This document shows, piece by piece, positions 24,643-32,240 of a DNA stretch of 64,000 nt (its first letter is position 1; every line of letters starts with the position of its first letter). The position numbers and the translations under genes were made by a program. Under the pieces are notes generated by a model that saw nothing but the letters and a program-made list of their open reading frames with translations, searched no databases and was not told the origin of the DNA. This DNA is from PALSA-968 sp964387075 (GTDB taxonomy: Bacteria; Bacteroidota; Bacteroidia; B-17B0; Aurantibacillaceae), in assembly GCA_964387075.1 (NCBI GenBank), contig CAYLVB010000002.1, forward strand, positions 1 through 64,000, read 5' to 3'.

Positions 24643-25413
24643 TTATGTCAATCCAAATACGTCTGCAATTTGTACGGCTACGAGGTCTAAAACAAAAACC
24701 AGTAAAGAAGAGATTACAACTGCTGAGTTTGCCGACCTGCCAACTCCTTCAGTTCCTTTGCTTGAAAAATATCCTTTAAAGCAACCCACTAACCCTATAG
24801 CGAAACCAAAAAAGAAGGTTTTGATCAGGGCTGGTATGATGTCACTATATGTATTCGTTTCTATGACCTGGTTCCAAAATAGAGTCGGGCTTACAACGCC
24901 GTGAATGTTACATCCCAGATATGCGCCAAACAACGCAACTGCATCTGCTAATACTGCCAGCACAGGAACCATAAGTGTGGCGGCCATAATTCTTGTAACG
25001 ACGAGGAACTTGAAGGGGTTAGTGCCTGATACCTCCATGGCATCGATCTGTTCGGTAACACGCATTGACCCCAATTCAGCTCCAATCCCTGAACCTACTT
25101 TTCCGGCACAAATGAGCGCAGTTATAACGGGGGCGATTTCCCTGATCAGGGAGATTGATACCATTTTGGGCAACCAGGCTTCCGCTCCAAATTCCACTAA
25201 TGTAGGTCGCGATTGAATGGTAATTACCAACCCCATAATAAAAGCTGTCAATCCTACCAAGGGGAATGATTTATACCCTATATAATAAGCCTGCCGAATA
25301 AATTCGGCAAATTCATAACGCGGTTTAAAGCCTTCTTTAAAGAATTTACCAGCAAATGAAGCCAGCTCCCCCGTTTCCTGTAGGAAACTTTTTATGGATG
25401 CAGATAGAAGCAT
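24643..25413 (-). CDS. mlaE: MlaE-type ABC lipid transporter permease
   Basis: 256 residues with about five helices. The family signatures REIAPVITALICAGKVGSGIGAELGSMRVTEQIDAMEV and the C-terminal GYFSSKGTEGVGRSANSAVV match MlaE closely. It shares its start region with the stop of the unnamed family gene upstream by one base, so translation is coupled. A stress-regulated Mla module would maintain outer-membrane lipid asymmetry; many Bacteroidota also carry a separate housekeeping copy. Confidence 0.92.
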   Translation of the reverse strand: MLLSASIKSFLQETGELASFAGKFFKEGFKPRYEFAEFIRQAYYIGYKSFPLVGLTAFIMGLVITIQSRPTLVEFGAEAWLPKMVSISLIREIAPVITALICAGKVGSGIGAELGSMRVTEQIDAMEVSGTNPFKFLVVTRIMAATLMVPVLAVLADAVALFGAYLGCNIHGVVSPTLFWNQVIETNTYSDIIPALIKTFFFGFAIGLVGCFKGYFSSKGTEGVGRSANSAVVISSLLVFVLDLVAVQIADVFGLT

Positions 25414-25790
25414 TAATGCGATAAAAAGGAACTGAGGTCCTGACCTTCTTTGTTTTGGCGGGCTAAGGTCCAGTCGTCTGTAACGGTAGTTTCGATCCAG
25501 GATCTTCCTGATTTTCGAAACACCTGAGCCGAAAGCCCGAAAATCTCCTGAAATAGTTTCTCCAATTCTGATACCTGCATATCTTCCTTAATGACCATAG
25601 TTCCTGATGTGTGTTTTTTTCTGCATTGCTTAAACAGGAGATCCGTATTAAGTATATCTTTTTTTGGGGAGCCTTTAAAGGCTCCATGCCTGTGATTGAA
25701 GAATTCTACTTTTAGAAACGGAAATATCTCGTTGAATTCCTTTTGGAGTGCAGAGACTTTTTTATTGTCCGATATTTTTAATGTCTTCAT
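25413..25790 (-). CDS. Unnamed conserved family, paralogue of the 19328 gene
   Basis: 125 residues, same family as 19328-19675: ALQKEFNEIFPFLKVEFF, SPKKDI, CRKKHTSGTMVI, LEKLFQEIFGL, RKSGRSWIE and a TL..QNK ending are shared positions. No known domain is recognised. Soluble, mixed alpha/beta. It is third in the minus-strand unit, after two Usp genes and one base overlapping mlaE, which suggests a function tied to the same signal and perhaps to the envelope machinery. The second copy in the other operon argues that this is a regulon hallmark. Confidence 0.7.
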   Translation of the reverse strand: MKTLKISDNKKVSALQKEFNEIFPFLKVEFFNHRHGAFKGSPKKDILNTDLLFKQCRKKHTSGTMVIKEDMQVSELEKLFQEIFGLSAQVFRKSGRSWIETTVTDDWTLARQNKEGQDLSSFLSH

Positions 25791-25808
25791 TGTTTTCTTG
25801 ATTTAATT

Positions 25809-26702
25809 TTACCACATACCACCTATACTGTCTTGTTCGATATTTTCAGGATGGATCTCGGGGGGAATGGTTAAGATTGGAATGCGGGATTGATTTAATA
25901 ATTGATGTGAGTATGCGCCAAGTATAAAATTTCCCGGTTCACTTGTTTCGTCACGCATGCAAACTATCAATTCAGATTTTCGCTTTTTAGCGGTGATCAG
26001 CGTTTTCTTCACCCTTTCATTCGTTTTAATGATCTCTGATGAAAAGGCTAGTTTTTTTGCTTTTACCATCTTTTCTATCTGGGGGAGGATCACTTTTAAT
26101 TTGTACTCATGCTGTTCATCGTTTTTATCCAAAATGCCCAAGACATGAATATGTGAGGCAAATTTGTCGGCAAATTGTATTGCTAAATTCACTTTTTGGC
26201 GAGAGTGCCTGGATGTGTCAATAGGTAATAGGATTCTTGAGTAACCAAGGTGCGAAGCCATAGAGCGGGTAGTGAGAACAGGAATTTCTGCTTTGACCAC
26301 AACCCTGTGCGCAATGCTTCCCAGATATAACCCATGGGTAGAATCCGCGCCCTGAGTTCCCATAACGATTATTCCCGCTTTGTGTTCTTCAGCCAACCTC
26401 ACTATTTCTGCGGCTGTATTTCCCTGCGAAACAATACTTGTTGCCTTTATTCCGTACTTCTTGCTTACATCCCTGGCAAGTTGGGTCAGCCGTTTTTCCA
26501 GGAATGAGGTAATTGCCAGTATGTTTTTTGATTCCATAACAAGAAGTATTACGTCCAGGAGCCCCCTTTTAGGCAGAACATACACTAGTGTAATCTCTCC
26601 CTTTCTGCGCTTCGCCAGGAAAGCTCCGTGTTTAATTGCCCGAAAGGATGTTTCTGAAAAATCGATCGGGATCACTATTTTTTTTGTATTTAAATTTATC
26701 AT
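25809..26702 (-). CDS. Universal stress protein, tandem domains (copy 4)
   Basis: 297 residues. The first domain contains KIVIPIDFSETSFRAIKHG and the nucleotide loop VMGTQGADSTHGLYLGSIAHRVV; the second ends with NFILGAYSHQLLNQSRIPILTI, where the loop keeps a partial GxYSHQ. Second gene of the eight-gene unit that starts at 27521; 12 bases follow the preceding stop. The short C-terminal tail (PEIHPENIEQDSIGGMW) is extra to the fold. Confidence 0.9.
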   Translation of the reverse strand: MINLNTKKIVIPIDFSETSFRAIKHGAFLAKRRKGEITLVYVLPKRGLLDVILLVMESKNILAITSFLEKRLTQLARDVSKKYGIKATSIVSQGNTAAEIVRLAEEHKAGIIVMGTQGADSTHGLYLGSIAHRVVVKAEIPVLTTRSMASHLGYSRILLPIDTSRHSRQKVNLAIQFADKFASHIHVLGILDKNDEQHEYKLKVILPQIEKMVKAKKLAFSSEIIKTNERVKKTLITAKKRKSELIVCMRDETSEPGNFILGAYSHQLLNQSRIPILTIPPEIHPENIEQDSIGGMW

Positions 26703-26714
26703 GGTTGTAAGGGT

Positions 26715-27521
26715 TTATTCGTGAAATGCTATAACCGGAATTTGTGTGGCAAACGCAATGTTTTTTGTATTGGTCTCGTTAAAGAAATTGTATAATGCAG
26801 AATGCCTTTTGCTGAGAACTGCAACGAGGTCAACTCTCCGTTTTTGCGCATACTTTGCGATCTCCTTTTCTACACGATCTCCATTGATTACTACTACCGG
26901 ATGATTTTTATTATTGATCTTAATTCCAGGTCTTTTTTTTGGAACGATCAACTCATTTTCTGTTCGAATATGTAATACTTCAAGAGAACATGTTTGTGAT
27001 TTAAGAAATCTCTCAAGAGGTTTTAGGGATGTTTTAAGGATCTTGTTGGCATTATCGGCTGCTAATAATACTTTTCTTAAACGTGGTTCGTCAAATTTTT
27101 CGGGAACGATAATAACAGGACAGTCAATGCGCCCGGCAATATCCGTACTATGGCTACCGTAGATAAATTTAGAGAATCGGTTCTTGGTGGCAAGACCAAG
27201 TACTACACATTGAACCTGGTGATCTTTTACGTATGAAGTTATCTTGTCTCTAAAGGAACCCGTAGTAACGAATGACCCAATATCTAGCTTTGGGTATTCC
27301 GCCTTTAATCGTTCAATGCACCGATTTAGTTTTAGCTGATGGCTTTCTTTTAGAGATTCTGTAGCCATGAAGAACAGGCCACTATTCGAGTGTAGCAAAG
27401 GAGCGTCATATAAGTTAAGCAGTAATAACTTGCAATTTTGTTGTTTTGCCAGCATGGCCGCATACCGTGCGGCATTGTACGATGAGTGAGTGAAATCTAC
27501 ACCTGCAATGATCGTTTTCAT
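26715..27521 (-). CDS. Universal stress protein, tandem domains (copy 5)
   Basis: 268 residues starting MKTIIAGVDFTHSSYNAARY. The first domain carries VLGLATKNRFSKFIYGSHSTDIAG at the nucleotide-loop position, with the Gly pattern partly changed, and the second domain is diverged. It is the promoter-proximal gene of the long minus-strand unit (Usp, Usp, unnamed family, MlaE, MlaF, MlaD, TSUP, PHGG protein) and is preceded by a CATCTTTG box with an operator 29.5 bp upstream. Confidence 0.88.
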   Translation of the reverse strand: MKTIIAGVDFTHSSYNAARYAAMLAKQQNCKLLLLNLYDAPLLHSNSGLFFMATESLKESHQLKLNRCIERLKAEYPKLDIGSFVTTGSFRDKITSYVKDHQVQCVVLGLATKNRFSKFIYGSHSTDIAGRIDCPVIIVPEKFDEPRLRKVLLAADNANKILKTSLKPLERFLKSQTCSLEVLHIRTENELIVPKKRPGIKINNKNHPVVVINGDRVEKEIAKYAQKRRVDLVAVLSKRHSALYNFFNETNTKNIAFATQIPVIAFHE

Positions 27522-27557
27522 AACGGTATTTTGGTTTTAGTTTGATTTTTAATATGG

Positions 27558-27565
27558 CAAAGATG
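27558..27565 (-). promoter_or_regulatory. -7 box CATCTTTG of the eight-gene unit
   Basis: On the minus strand CATCTTTG differs from TAnnTTTG only in the first base. Its first base is 29.5 bp from the centre of the palindrome at 27589-27600. Confidence 0.55.
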
Positions 27566-27588
27566 CTGCAATCGTATTGCTGTGATTC

Positions 27589-27600
27589 TGACTATTATCA
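27589..27600. promoter_or_regulatory. Crp/FNR-type operator TGACTATTATCA
   Basis: Matches TGAYNNNNRTCA and serves the leftward eight-gene unit. It lies 22 bp from the neighbouring operator at 27611, centre to centre. Confidence 0.65.
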
Positions 27601-27610
27601 AAGGTCGACC

Positions 27611-27622
27611 TGATGTTTGTCA
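27611..27622. promoter_or_regulatory. Crp/FNR-type operator TGATGTTTGTCA
   Basis: Matches TGAYNNNNRTCA and lies 29.5 bp upstream of the rightward -7-like box CATTTTTG (27646-27653), ahead of the coiled-coil gene at 27670. Confidence 0.65.
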
Positions 27623-27669
27623 TGCCCGTATCTGTGTAGTTCGGCCATTTTTGTAAAAAATTATTAAAT

Positions 27670-28077
27670 ATGAAAACCAAAGAGAACAGTATCTACAATC
27701 AGCACGCAGAGAACAAGGAATGGTTGAACAAGCTTTTCTTCTATAAAGAAGATATCGCCATTATGGAAAGACGCCTTGAGTAGGTTACCCGGGCAAATAC
27801 TTCAAAAGAAGTGCTGGCCCAGGTGGAACATTTTCAGAATCAACTTATCATTCAGAAGAACAATATCGATGAGTTAAAGCATTTGGTAACTCTAAATGAA
27901 GATAAATTAGAAGCTGAAATTACCAGAAATCCGGTGGCGGTTGACCATCGTACAGTATCGCCTCATGTGCAGGAAAAAGAATCTATCGAAGGCTTGGAAA
28001 AAAACTTTAACGAGCTGAGAAAGGAACTCAGAGATTTTCTTTTTCGCTATGCAATTCCTGAGGTCTTATCATTGTAG
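27670..28077 (+). pseudogene. Coiled-coil protein interrupted by in-frame TAG
   Basis: From the ATG at 27670 the frame reads 37 codons to a TAG at 27781-27783, and then continues in the same frame for 98 codons to a TAG at 28075. Both halves are charged and helical (NKEWLNKLFFYKEDIAIMER before, EVLAQVEHFQNQLIIQKNNI after). They look like one 135-residue coiled-coil protein split by a single nonsense change (GAG-TAG-GTT context). An automatic call would start at a later codon (27811). The promoter with its operator at 27611 is intact. Either a recent pseudogene, readthrough, or a base-call error. Family unknown. Confidence 0.65.
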
Positions 28078-28146
28078 GACTGGTACATCAGGAAATATGT
28101 GTTACCGACCCCGAGAAACGTAAAGCGTACCCTTCGCCGGCCACTC

Positions 28147-28185
28147 TAAAAAATAAGCCCCGTAAGTTGTTCACTTACAGGGCTT
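28147..28185 (-). terminator. Terminator downstream of tRNA-Gln / atp operon
   Basis: The hairpin with arms AAGCCC-GTAAGT and ACTTAC-GGGCTT (28155-28185) is followed on the minus strand by TTATTTTTTAG, a good T-tract. It ends leftward transcription from the tRNA; the plus-strand side lacks a T-run. Confidence 0.75.
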
Positions 28186-28200
28186 CTCACTTCTTGGTTG

Positions 28201-28273
28201 TTGTCCGACTAGGGCTCGAACCTAGACTCTACTGAACCAAAATCAGTCGTGTTGCCAGTTACACCATCGGACA
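28201..28273 (-). tRNA. tRNA-Gln (anticodon UUG)
   Basis: Read on the minus strand, the acceptor TGTCCGA (28273-28267) pairs perfectly with TCGGACA (28208-28202), followed by the discriminator A. The anticodon arm is ACTGA-TTTTGGT-TCAGT, whose loop puts TTG at the anticodon, decoding CAA/CAG. The T arm is CTAGG-TTCGAGC-CCTAG. CCA is not encoded. The gene lies about 45 bases after the atpG stop and may be processed from that transcript. Confidence 0.95.
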
Positions 28274-28318
28274 ATAAGGGGGGCAAATTTAAGGTTTTTT
28301 CCTTATTTCGCCCAAATT

Positions 28319-29206
28319 TTAGCCATTCAGGGCCTCAGCGCCACCCACGATCTCCAGGATCTCGTTGGTAATGGCGGCCTGGCGGGCCTTGTTGTAGCTG
28401 ATTTTCAAGGTACGCAGCATCTCCTTGGCGTTATCGGTGGCCTTATGCATGGCCGTCATACGTGCACCGTGCTCAGAAGCAACCGAATCAAGGATAGCTT
28501 TGTAAAATTGTACTTTCAATGATTTAGGGATGAGCTCATTCACGATATACTCCTGGCTGGGCTCAAAGATATAATCCACTTTGCTTTTGCTTCCTCCGGT
28601 CACAGGTTTATGACTTTCGATCGGAAGGAAACGTTCTGCAACCGGCATTTGCACGGCAGCATTCTTAAATTGGTTGTAGATCAAATAAACACGGTCGAAC
28701 TGATTTGCTTCAAAAGCTTTCATCACTTTTTCGGCAGCTTCCGCAACCGAATCAAAATTCAGGTTATCGAACAGCTCGTTCAAATGATGCGGCATGTCGG
28801 TACCCATGATGTGGTGAGACGTTTTCTTAAAAGCGTCGTTGGCTTTTTTACCAACGGCAAGTACAGAAACTTTAGAAGAGCTTTTATAATCATTGCGGAT
28901 CATAGCCCATGCCTTTTTTATCACGTTGCTGTTGAAAGCACCGGCCAAACCGCGGTTAGAAGAAATAACGATCAATAACACATTATCTCCTTTGGTATCG
29001 CGCGCGTAAGTGTTCTCGGAAGTATTCAAGCTGGCACTCAGGTTCTGCAGAATGTCCTTCAGCTTGTTGGCGTAAGGGCGCATTTGTGTGATAGCATCCT
29101 GCGCGCGCTTCAATTTTGCAGCACTCACCATTTTCATGGCGCTCGTGATCTGCATCGTTGAACCTACCGATGTTATCCTATTTCGTACTTCTTTTAAGTT
29201 AGCCAT
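28319..29206 (-). CDS. atpG: ATP synthase F1 gamma subunit
   Basis: 295 residues. The conserved N-terminus (MANLKEVRNRITSVGSTMQITSAMKMVSAAKLKRAQ) and C-terminal helix (ERMTAMHKATDNAKEML-like AARMTAMHKATDNAKEMLR segment, then NKARQAAITNEILEIVGGAEAL) form the rotor shaft in the F1 head. Last ATP synthase gene of this operon; atpD and atpC are not in the window, as usual for the split atp loci of Bacteroidota. It lies 8 bases after the atpA stop. Confidence 0.97.
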   Translation of the reverse strand: MANLKEVRNRITSVGSTMQITSAMKMVSAAKLKRAQDAITQMRPYANKLKDILQNLSASLNTSENTYARDTKGDNVLLIVISSNRGLAGAFNSNVIKKAWAMIRNDYKSSSKVSVLAVGKKANDAFKKTSHHIMGTDMPHHLNELFDNLNFDSVAEAAEKVMKAFEANQFDRVYLIYNQFKNAAVQMPVAERFLPIESHKPVTGGSKSKVDYIFEPSQEYIVNELIPKSLKVQFYKAILDSVASEHGARMTAMHKATDNAKEMLRTLKISYNKARQAAITNEILEIVGGAEALNG

Positions 29207-29214
29207 TACTTAGC

Positions 29215-30792
29215 TTATCTGAATTTTTTAGCAACTTCTTTTGCAACTTCTTCCAATGTGTTGGTGATCTCGTCGGTATACTGACCTGCCTTCAGACCAT
29301 CCAATACATTTTTATGCTTGCGCTCTAATACGTCTAAGAAATCTTTCTCGAACTCGCGCACTTTGTTAGTGGGAACTTCGCGTAACAGGTTACGTGTACC
29401 GCAATAGATGATGGCGATCTGCTGTTCAACACGCAAGGGTGAAGCAGCGTTCTGTTTCAGGATCTCCACGTTGCGCGAACCCTTATCAAGAACCGATTTT
29501 GTAGCGGCATCGAGGTCAGAACCAAATTTCGCGAAAGCTTCGAGCTCGCGATACTGTGCCTGGTCAAGTTTTAAAGTACCGGCAACTTTCTTCATCGATT
29601 TGATCTGGGCGTTACCACCCACACGCGATACAGAGATACCTACGTTGATAGCGGGACGAACGCCGGCGTTGAACAGGTTACCTTCTAAGAAGATCTGCCC
29701 GTCGGTGATGGAGATCACGTTGGTTGGAATGTAAGCGGATACGTCACCGGCTTGTGTTTCAATGATCGGTAATGCGGTTAAAGAACCTCCACCTTTTACG
29801 ATGGGCTTCAAAGACTCAGGTAGATCGTTCATGTTCTTTGCGATATCGTCGCTGGCGTTGATCTTAGCGGCACGCTCTAATAAACGGCTGTGCAGATAGA
29901 ACACGTCACCGGGATAAGCTTCACGTCCGGGAGGGCGACGTAAGAGAAGCGACACCTCGCGGTAAGCAACGGCTTGTTTAGAAAGATCATCATACACGAT
30001 CAAAGCAGGTTTACCGGTATCGCGGAAGAACTCACCGATAGCGGCACCGGCAAATGGAGCGTAGAACTGCATAGGAGCCGGATCTGCTGCAGGAGCGGCA
30101 ACGATCACAGTGTAAGCCATAGCACCGTTCTCTTCTAAAGTACGTAAGATGTTGGCGATGGTACTTCCTTTTTGACCGATGGCAACGTAGATACAATATA
30201 CAGGTTTGCCTGCTTCGTAAAATTCTTTTTGATTGATGATGGTATCGATCGCCACGGTTGTTTTACCGGTTTGACGATCGCCGATGATCAACTCACGCTG
30301 ACCACGACCGATCGGGATCATCGCGTCGATGGCTTTGATACCGGTTTGTAAAGGTTCGTTCACCGGCTGACGATAGATAACCCCGGGAGCTTTACGCTCG
30401 AGTGGCATTTCATAAGTGGTTCCTTTGATTGGACCTTTTCCATCGATAGGCTCACCTAAAGTATTTACTACGCGGCCCAGCATGCCTTCGCCTACTTTTA
30501 AAGAAGCGATGCGGCCGGTGCGTTTGCACGTTGAACCTTCTTTGATACCGGCGCTGTTACCCAGCAATACGGCACCTACGTTGTCTTCTTCTAAGTTAAG
30601 AACGATAGCCTGGAGGCCGTTCTCGAACTCGATAAGCTCACCGGATTCAACTTTCGATAAGCCATATATACGGGCGATACCGTCACCAACTTGTAGTACG
30701 GTACCAACTTCTTCCAATTCAGCTTCTGATTTAAAGCCTGATAATTGCTGTCGTAAGATCGCAGATACTTCTGCGGGTTTAACCTCTGCCAT
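29215..30792 (-). CDS. atpA: ATP synthase F1 alpha subunit
   Basis: 525 residues, normal length. Walker A is GDRQTGKTTVA, the region PALIVYDDLSKQAVAYREVSLLLRRPPGREAYPGDVFYLHSRLLERAA contains the family signature, and SITDGQIFLEGNLFNAGVRPAINVG follows. It binds non-catalytic nucleotide in the F1 hexamer. Separated by two bases from atpH. Confidence 0.98.
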   Translation of the reverse strand: MAEVKPAEVSAILRQQLSGFKSEAELEEVGTVLQVGDGIARIYGLSKVESGELIEFENGLQAIVLNLEEDNVGAVLLGNSAGIKEGSTCKRTGRIASLKVGEGMLGRVVNTLGEPIDGKGPIKGTTYEMPLERKAPGVIYRQPVNEPLQTGIKAIDAMIPIGRGQRELIIGDRQTGKTTVAIDTIINQKEFYEAGKPVYCIYVAIGQKGSTIANILRTLEENGAMAYTVIVAAPAADPAPMQFYAPFAGAAIGEFFRDTGKPALIVYDDLSKQAVAYREVSLLLRRPPGREAYPGDVFYLHSRLLERAAKINASDDIAKNMNDLPESLKPIVKGGGSLTALPIIETQAGDVSAYIPTNVISITDGQIFLEGNLFNAGVRPAINVGISVSRVGGNAQIKSMKKVAGTLKLDQAQYRELEAFAKFGSDLDAATKSVLDKGSRNVEILKQNAASPLRVEQQIAIIYCGTRNLLREVPTNKVREFEKDFLDVLERKHKNVLDGLKAGQYTDEITNTLEEVAKEVAKKFR

Positions 30793-30794
30793 TG

Positions 30795-31346
30795 CTAATT
30801 TATATTAATTGTATGTGGATTCTCTGAAAATGATCTTCTTAATTCGTTCAATTTGCGGGCAATGCTCGCGTCAACCTGTTTGTCGCCGATGCGCAGTACA
30901 AAACCGCCGATCAGGTCTTTATCTGTCTTCTCAACCAGTTCAACTTCTCCGTTCACGCTTTTCTTCACAAGATCAAGGATCTGTTTACGTACGCTGTCAT
31001 CGATCTTAACGGCCGAGGTAATTACCGCGGTAGTGATGTGCTTGTGCTCTTTGTATTGCGCGACGAAAGCTTTCGCGATATCGCCCATATAAGACTCGCG
31101 GCGTTTGGTGGCCAGGATAGTGAAAAAGTTCAGCGACATATCACTGATCTTTCCCGCGAACACACCTTTCAGTACCGCCAGTTTCTTGTCGGTCTTGATG
31201 ATAGGGCTATTGAGGAATGTAACGAAATCCTTATTGTCGTGGTACACGCCCTGCACCAATTGCATGTCGGCATACACTTTTTCCAGGTCGCCTTTTTCAA
31301 CGGCCAGTTGCAATAATGATTTTGCGTATCGGGTTGCTACGATCAT
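30795..31346 (-). CDS. atpH: ATP synthase F1 delta subunit
   Basis: 183 residues. A helical N-terminal domain (ATRYAKSLLQLAVEKGDLEKVYADM) binds the alpha subunits, and the C-terminal part ends with EKTDKDLIGGFVLRIGDKQVDASIARKLNELRR, the conserved delta/OSCP signature. It connects F1 to the peripheral stalk. Position between atpF and atpA is the standard order. Confidence 0.96.
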   Translation of the reverse strand: MIVATRYAKSLLQLAVEKGDLEKVYADMQLVQGVYHDNKDFVTFLNSPIIKTDKKLAVLKGVFAGKISDMSLNFFTILATKRRESYMGDIAKAFVAQYKEHKHITTAVITSAVKIDDSVRKQILDLVKKSVNGEVELVEKTDKDLIGGFVLRIGDKQVDASIARKLNELRRSFSENPHTININ

Positions 31347-31347
31347 G

Positions 31348-31842
31348 TTAGTTGAGGGTAACTTCTTTAACTAAGTTGTTTACTAATGCTTTTTGTTTGT
31401 CGTCAGACGATAAATGTTCTTTCAGGATCTTTTCGGCAATGTCGATCGACAAGGTGGCCACTTGATTTTTCAATTCGGCAATAGCGGCAGCCTTTTCAGC
31501 ATTGATGGTCTCGCGGGCCTGCGCAACGAGGCGGTCGGCCTCGGTCTTTGCTTTTGTCTTCGCCTCGGCGATGATAGCTTCTTTGGTGTCGCGCGCTTCT
31601 TTCAGCAGGTTATCGCGTTCGTTGCGGGCCTCTGCCAGGATCTTTTCGTTGCTGGCTTTCAGTTCGCGCATGTTCTCAAACGCTTCGTCGGCCTGTTTTA
31701 AAGCTTTTTCAATGCCGTGCTCGCGCTCCTGGATCATTTTCAGGATGGGCTTCCAGGCAAATTTTTTAAGGATAAGGAAGATGATCGAGAAGGTTACGAG
31801 CATCCAGAAGATAAGGCCGAAGGCGGGTGTTACTAATCCCAT
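31348..31842 (-). CDS. atpF: ATP synthase Fo b subunit
   Basis: 164 residues: one N-terminal membrane helix (GLIFWMLVTFSIIFLILKKFAW) and a long charged helix (EKALKQADEAFENMRELKASNEKILAEARNERDN) that forms the peripheral stalk dimer. Length is normal. One base separates it from atpH. Between this gene and atpE is an 86-base spacer with a strong hairpin. Confidence 0.97.
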   Translation of the reverse strand: MGLVTPAFGLIFWMLVTFSIIFLILKKFAWKPILKMIQEREHGIEKALKQADEAFENMRELKASNEKILAEARNERDNLLKEARDTKEAIIAEAKTKAKTEADRLVAQARETINAEKAAAIAELKNQVATLSIDIAEKILKEHLSSDDKQKALVNNLVKEVTLN

Positions 31843-31885
31843 GGTTTTATTTTTTTAATTTGTCGTTTTACTTATTAAGTCGCTT

Positions 31886-31921
31886 AACTAAAAGAAACCG
31901 CGCCGACCAACCGTCGGCGCG
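31886..31921 (-). terminator. Strong hairpin between atpE and atpF
   Basis: A perfect 9-bp GC-rich stem, CGCGCCGAC (31899-31907) and GTCGGCGCG (31913-31921), with a 5-base loop, lies immediately after atpE and is followed on the minus strand by GTTTCTTTTAG. It looks like a partial terminator or an mRNA-stabilising end that could raise c-subunit output over downstream genes. Confidence 0.6.
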
Positions 31922-31928
31922 ATAATTC

Positions 31929-32171
31929 TTATTTGAACACAACCAGCAGCGCAACAACCATGGCGAAGAAAGCAGCACCTTCTACAAGGGCCGCCGCCAG
32001 GATCATGTTGGCGCGGATGTCGTTCAGTGATTCAGGTTGACGGGCGATAGATTCTAAGGCCGATCCACCAATGCGTCCGATACCGATACCGGCACCGATA
32101 GCGGCTAAACCGGCACCAGCGGCAGCAAGGCCATGGGCAGTTTCAGCGGCTAGGAGAACAGATGACATCAT
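31929..32171 (-). CDS. atpE: ATP synthase Fo c subunit
   Basis: 80 residues, two membrane helices in a hairpin. The first contains the Gly-rich GAGLAAIGAGIGIGRIGGSALE, the loop has RQPE, and the second carries the proton-binding Glu in AAALVEGAAFFAMVVALLVV. No sodium-binding set is obvious. It forms the rotating ring and is needed at about ten copies per enzyme, which matters for the hairpins on both sides. The start Met is doubled. Confidence 0.97.
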   Translation of the reverse strand: MMSSVLLAAETAHGLAAAGAGLAAIGAGIGIGRIGGSALESIARQPESLNDIRANMILAAALVEGAAFFAMVVALLVVFK

Positions 32172-32200
32172 TTTGTTTTTATTTTTTAGTTAAACAATAT

Positions 32201-32218
32201 CCTGTTTTACGAAACAGG
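32201..32218 (-). other. Hairpin between atpB and atpE
   Basis: A perfect stem CCTGTTT (32201-32207) and AAACAGG (32212-32218) with a four-base loop lies in the 69-base spacer between atpB and atpE. It has no good T-run, so an mRNA processing or stability element is more likely than a terminator. Confidence 0.45.
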
Positions 32219-32240
32219 CAAAAACTTTTTATCTCCATTA

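Noticed and set aside
28155..28185. Hairpin as terminator of the coiled-coil gene on the plus strand
   Set aside because: The T-run is on the minus-strand side, after the tRNA, so it terminates leftward transcription.
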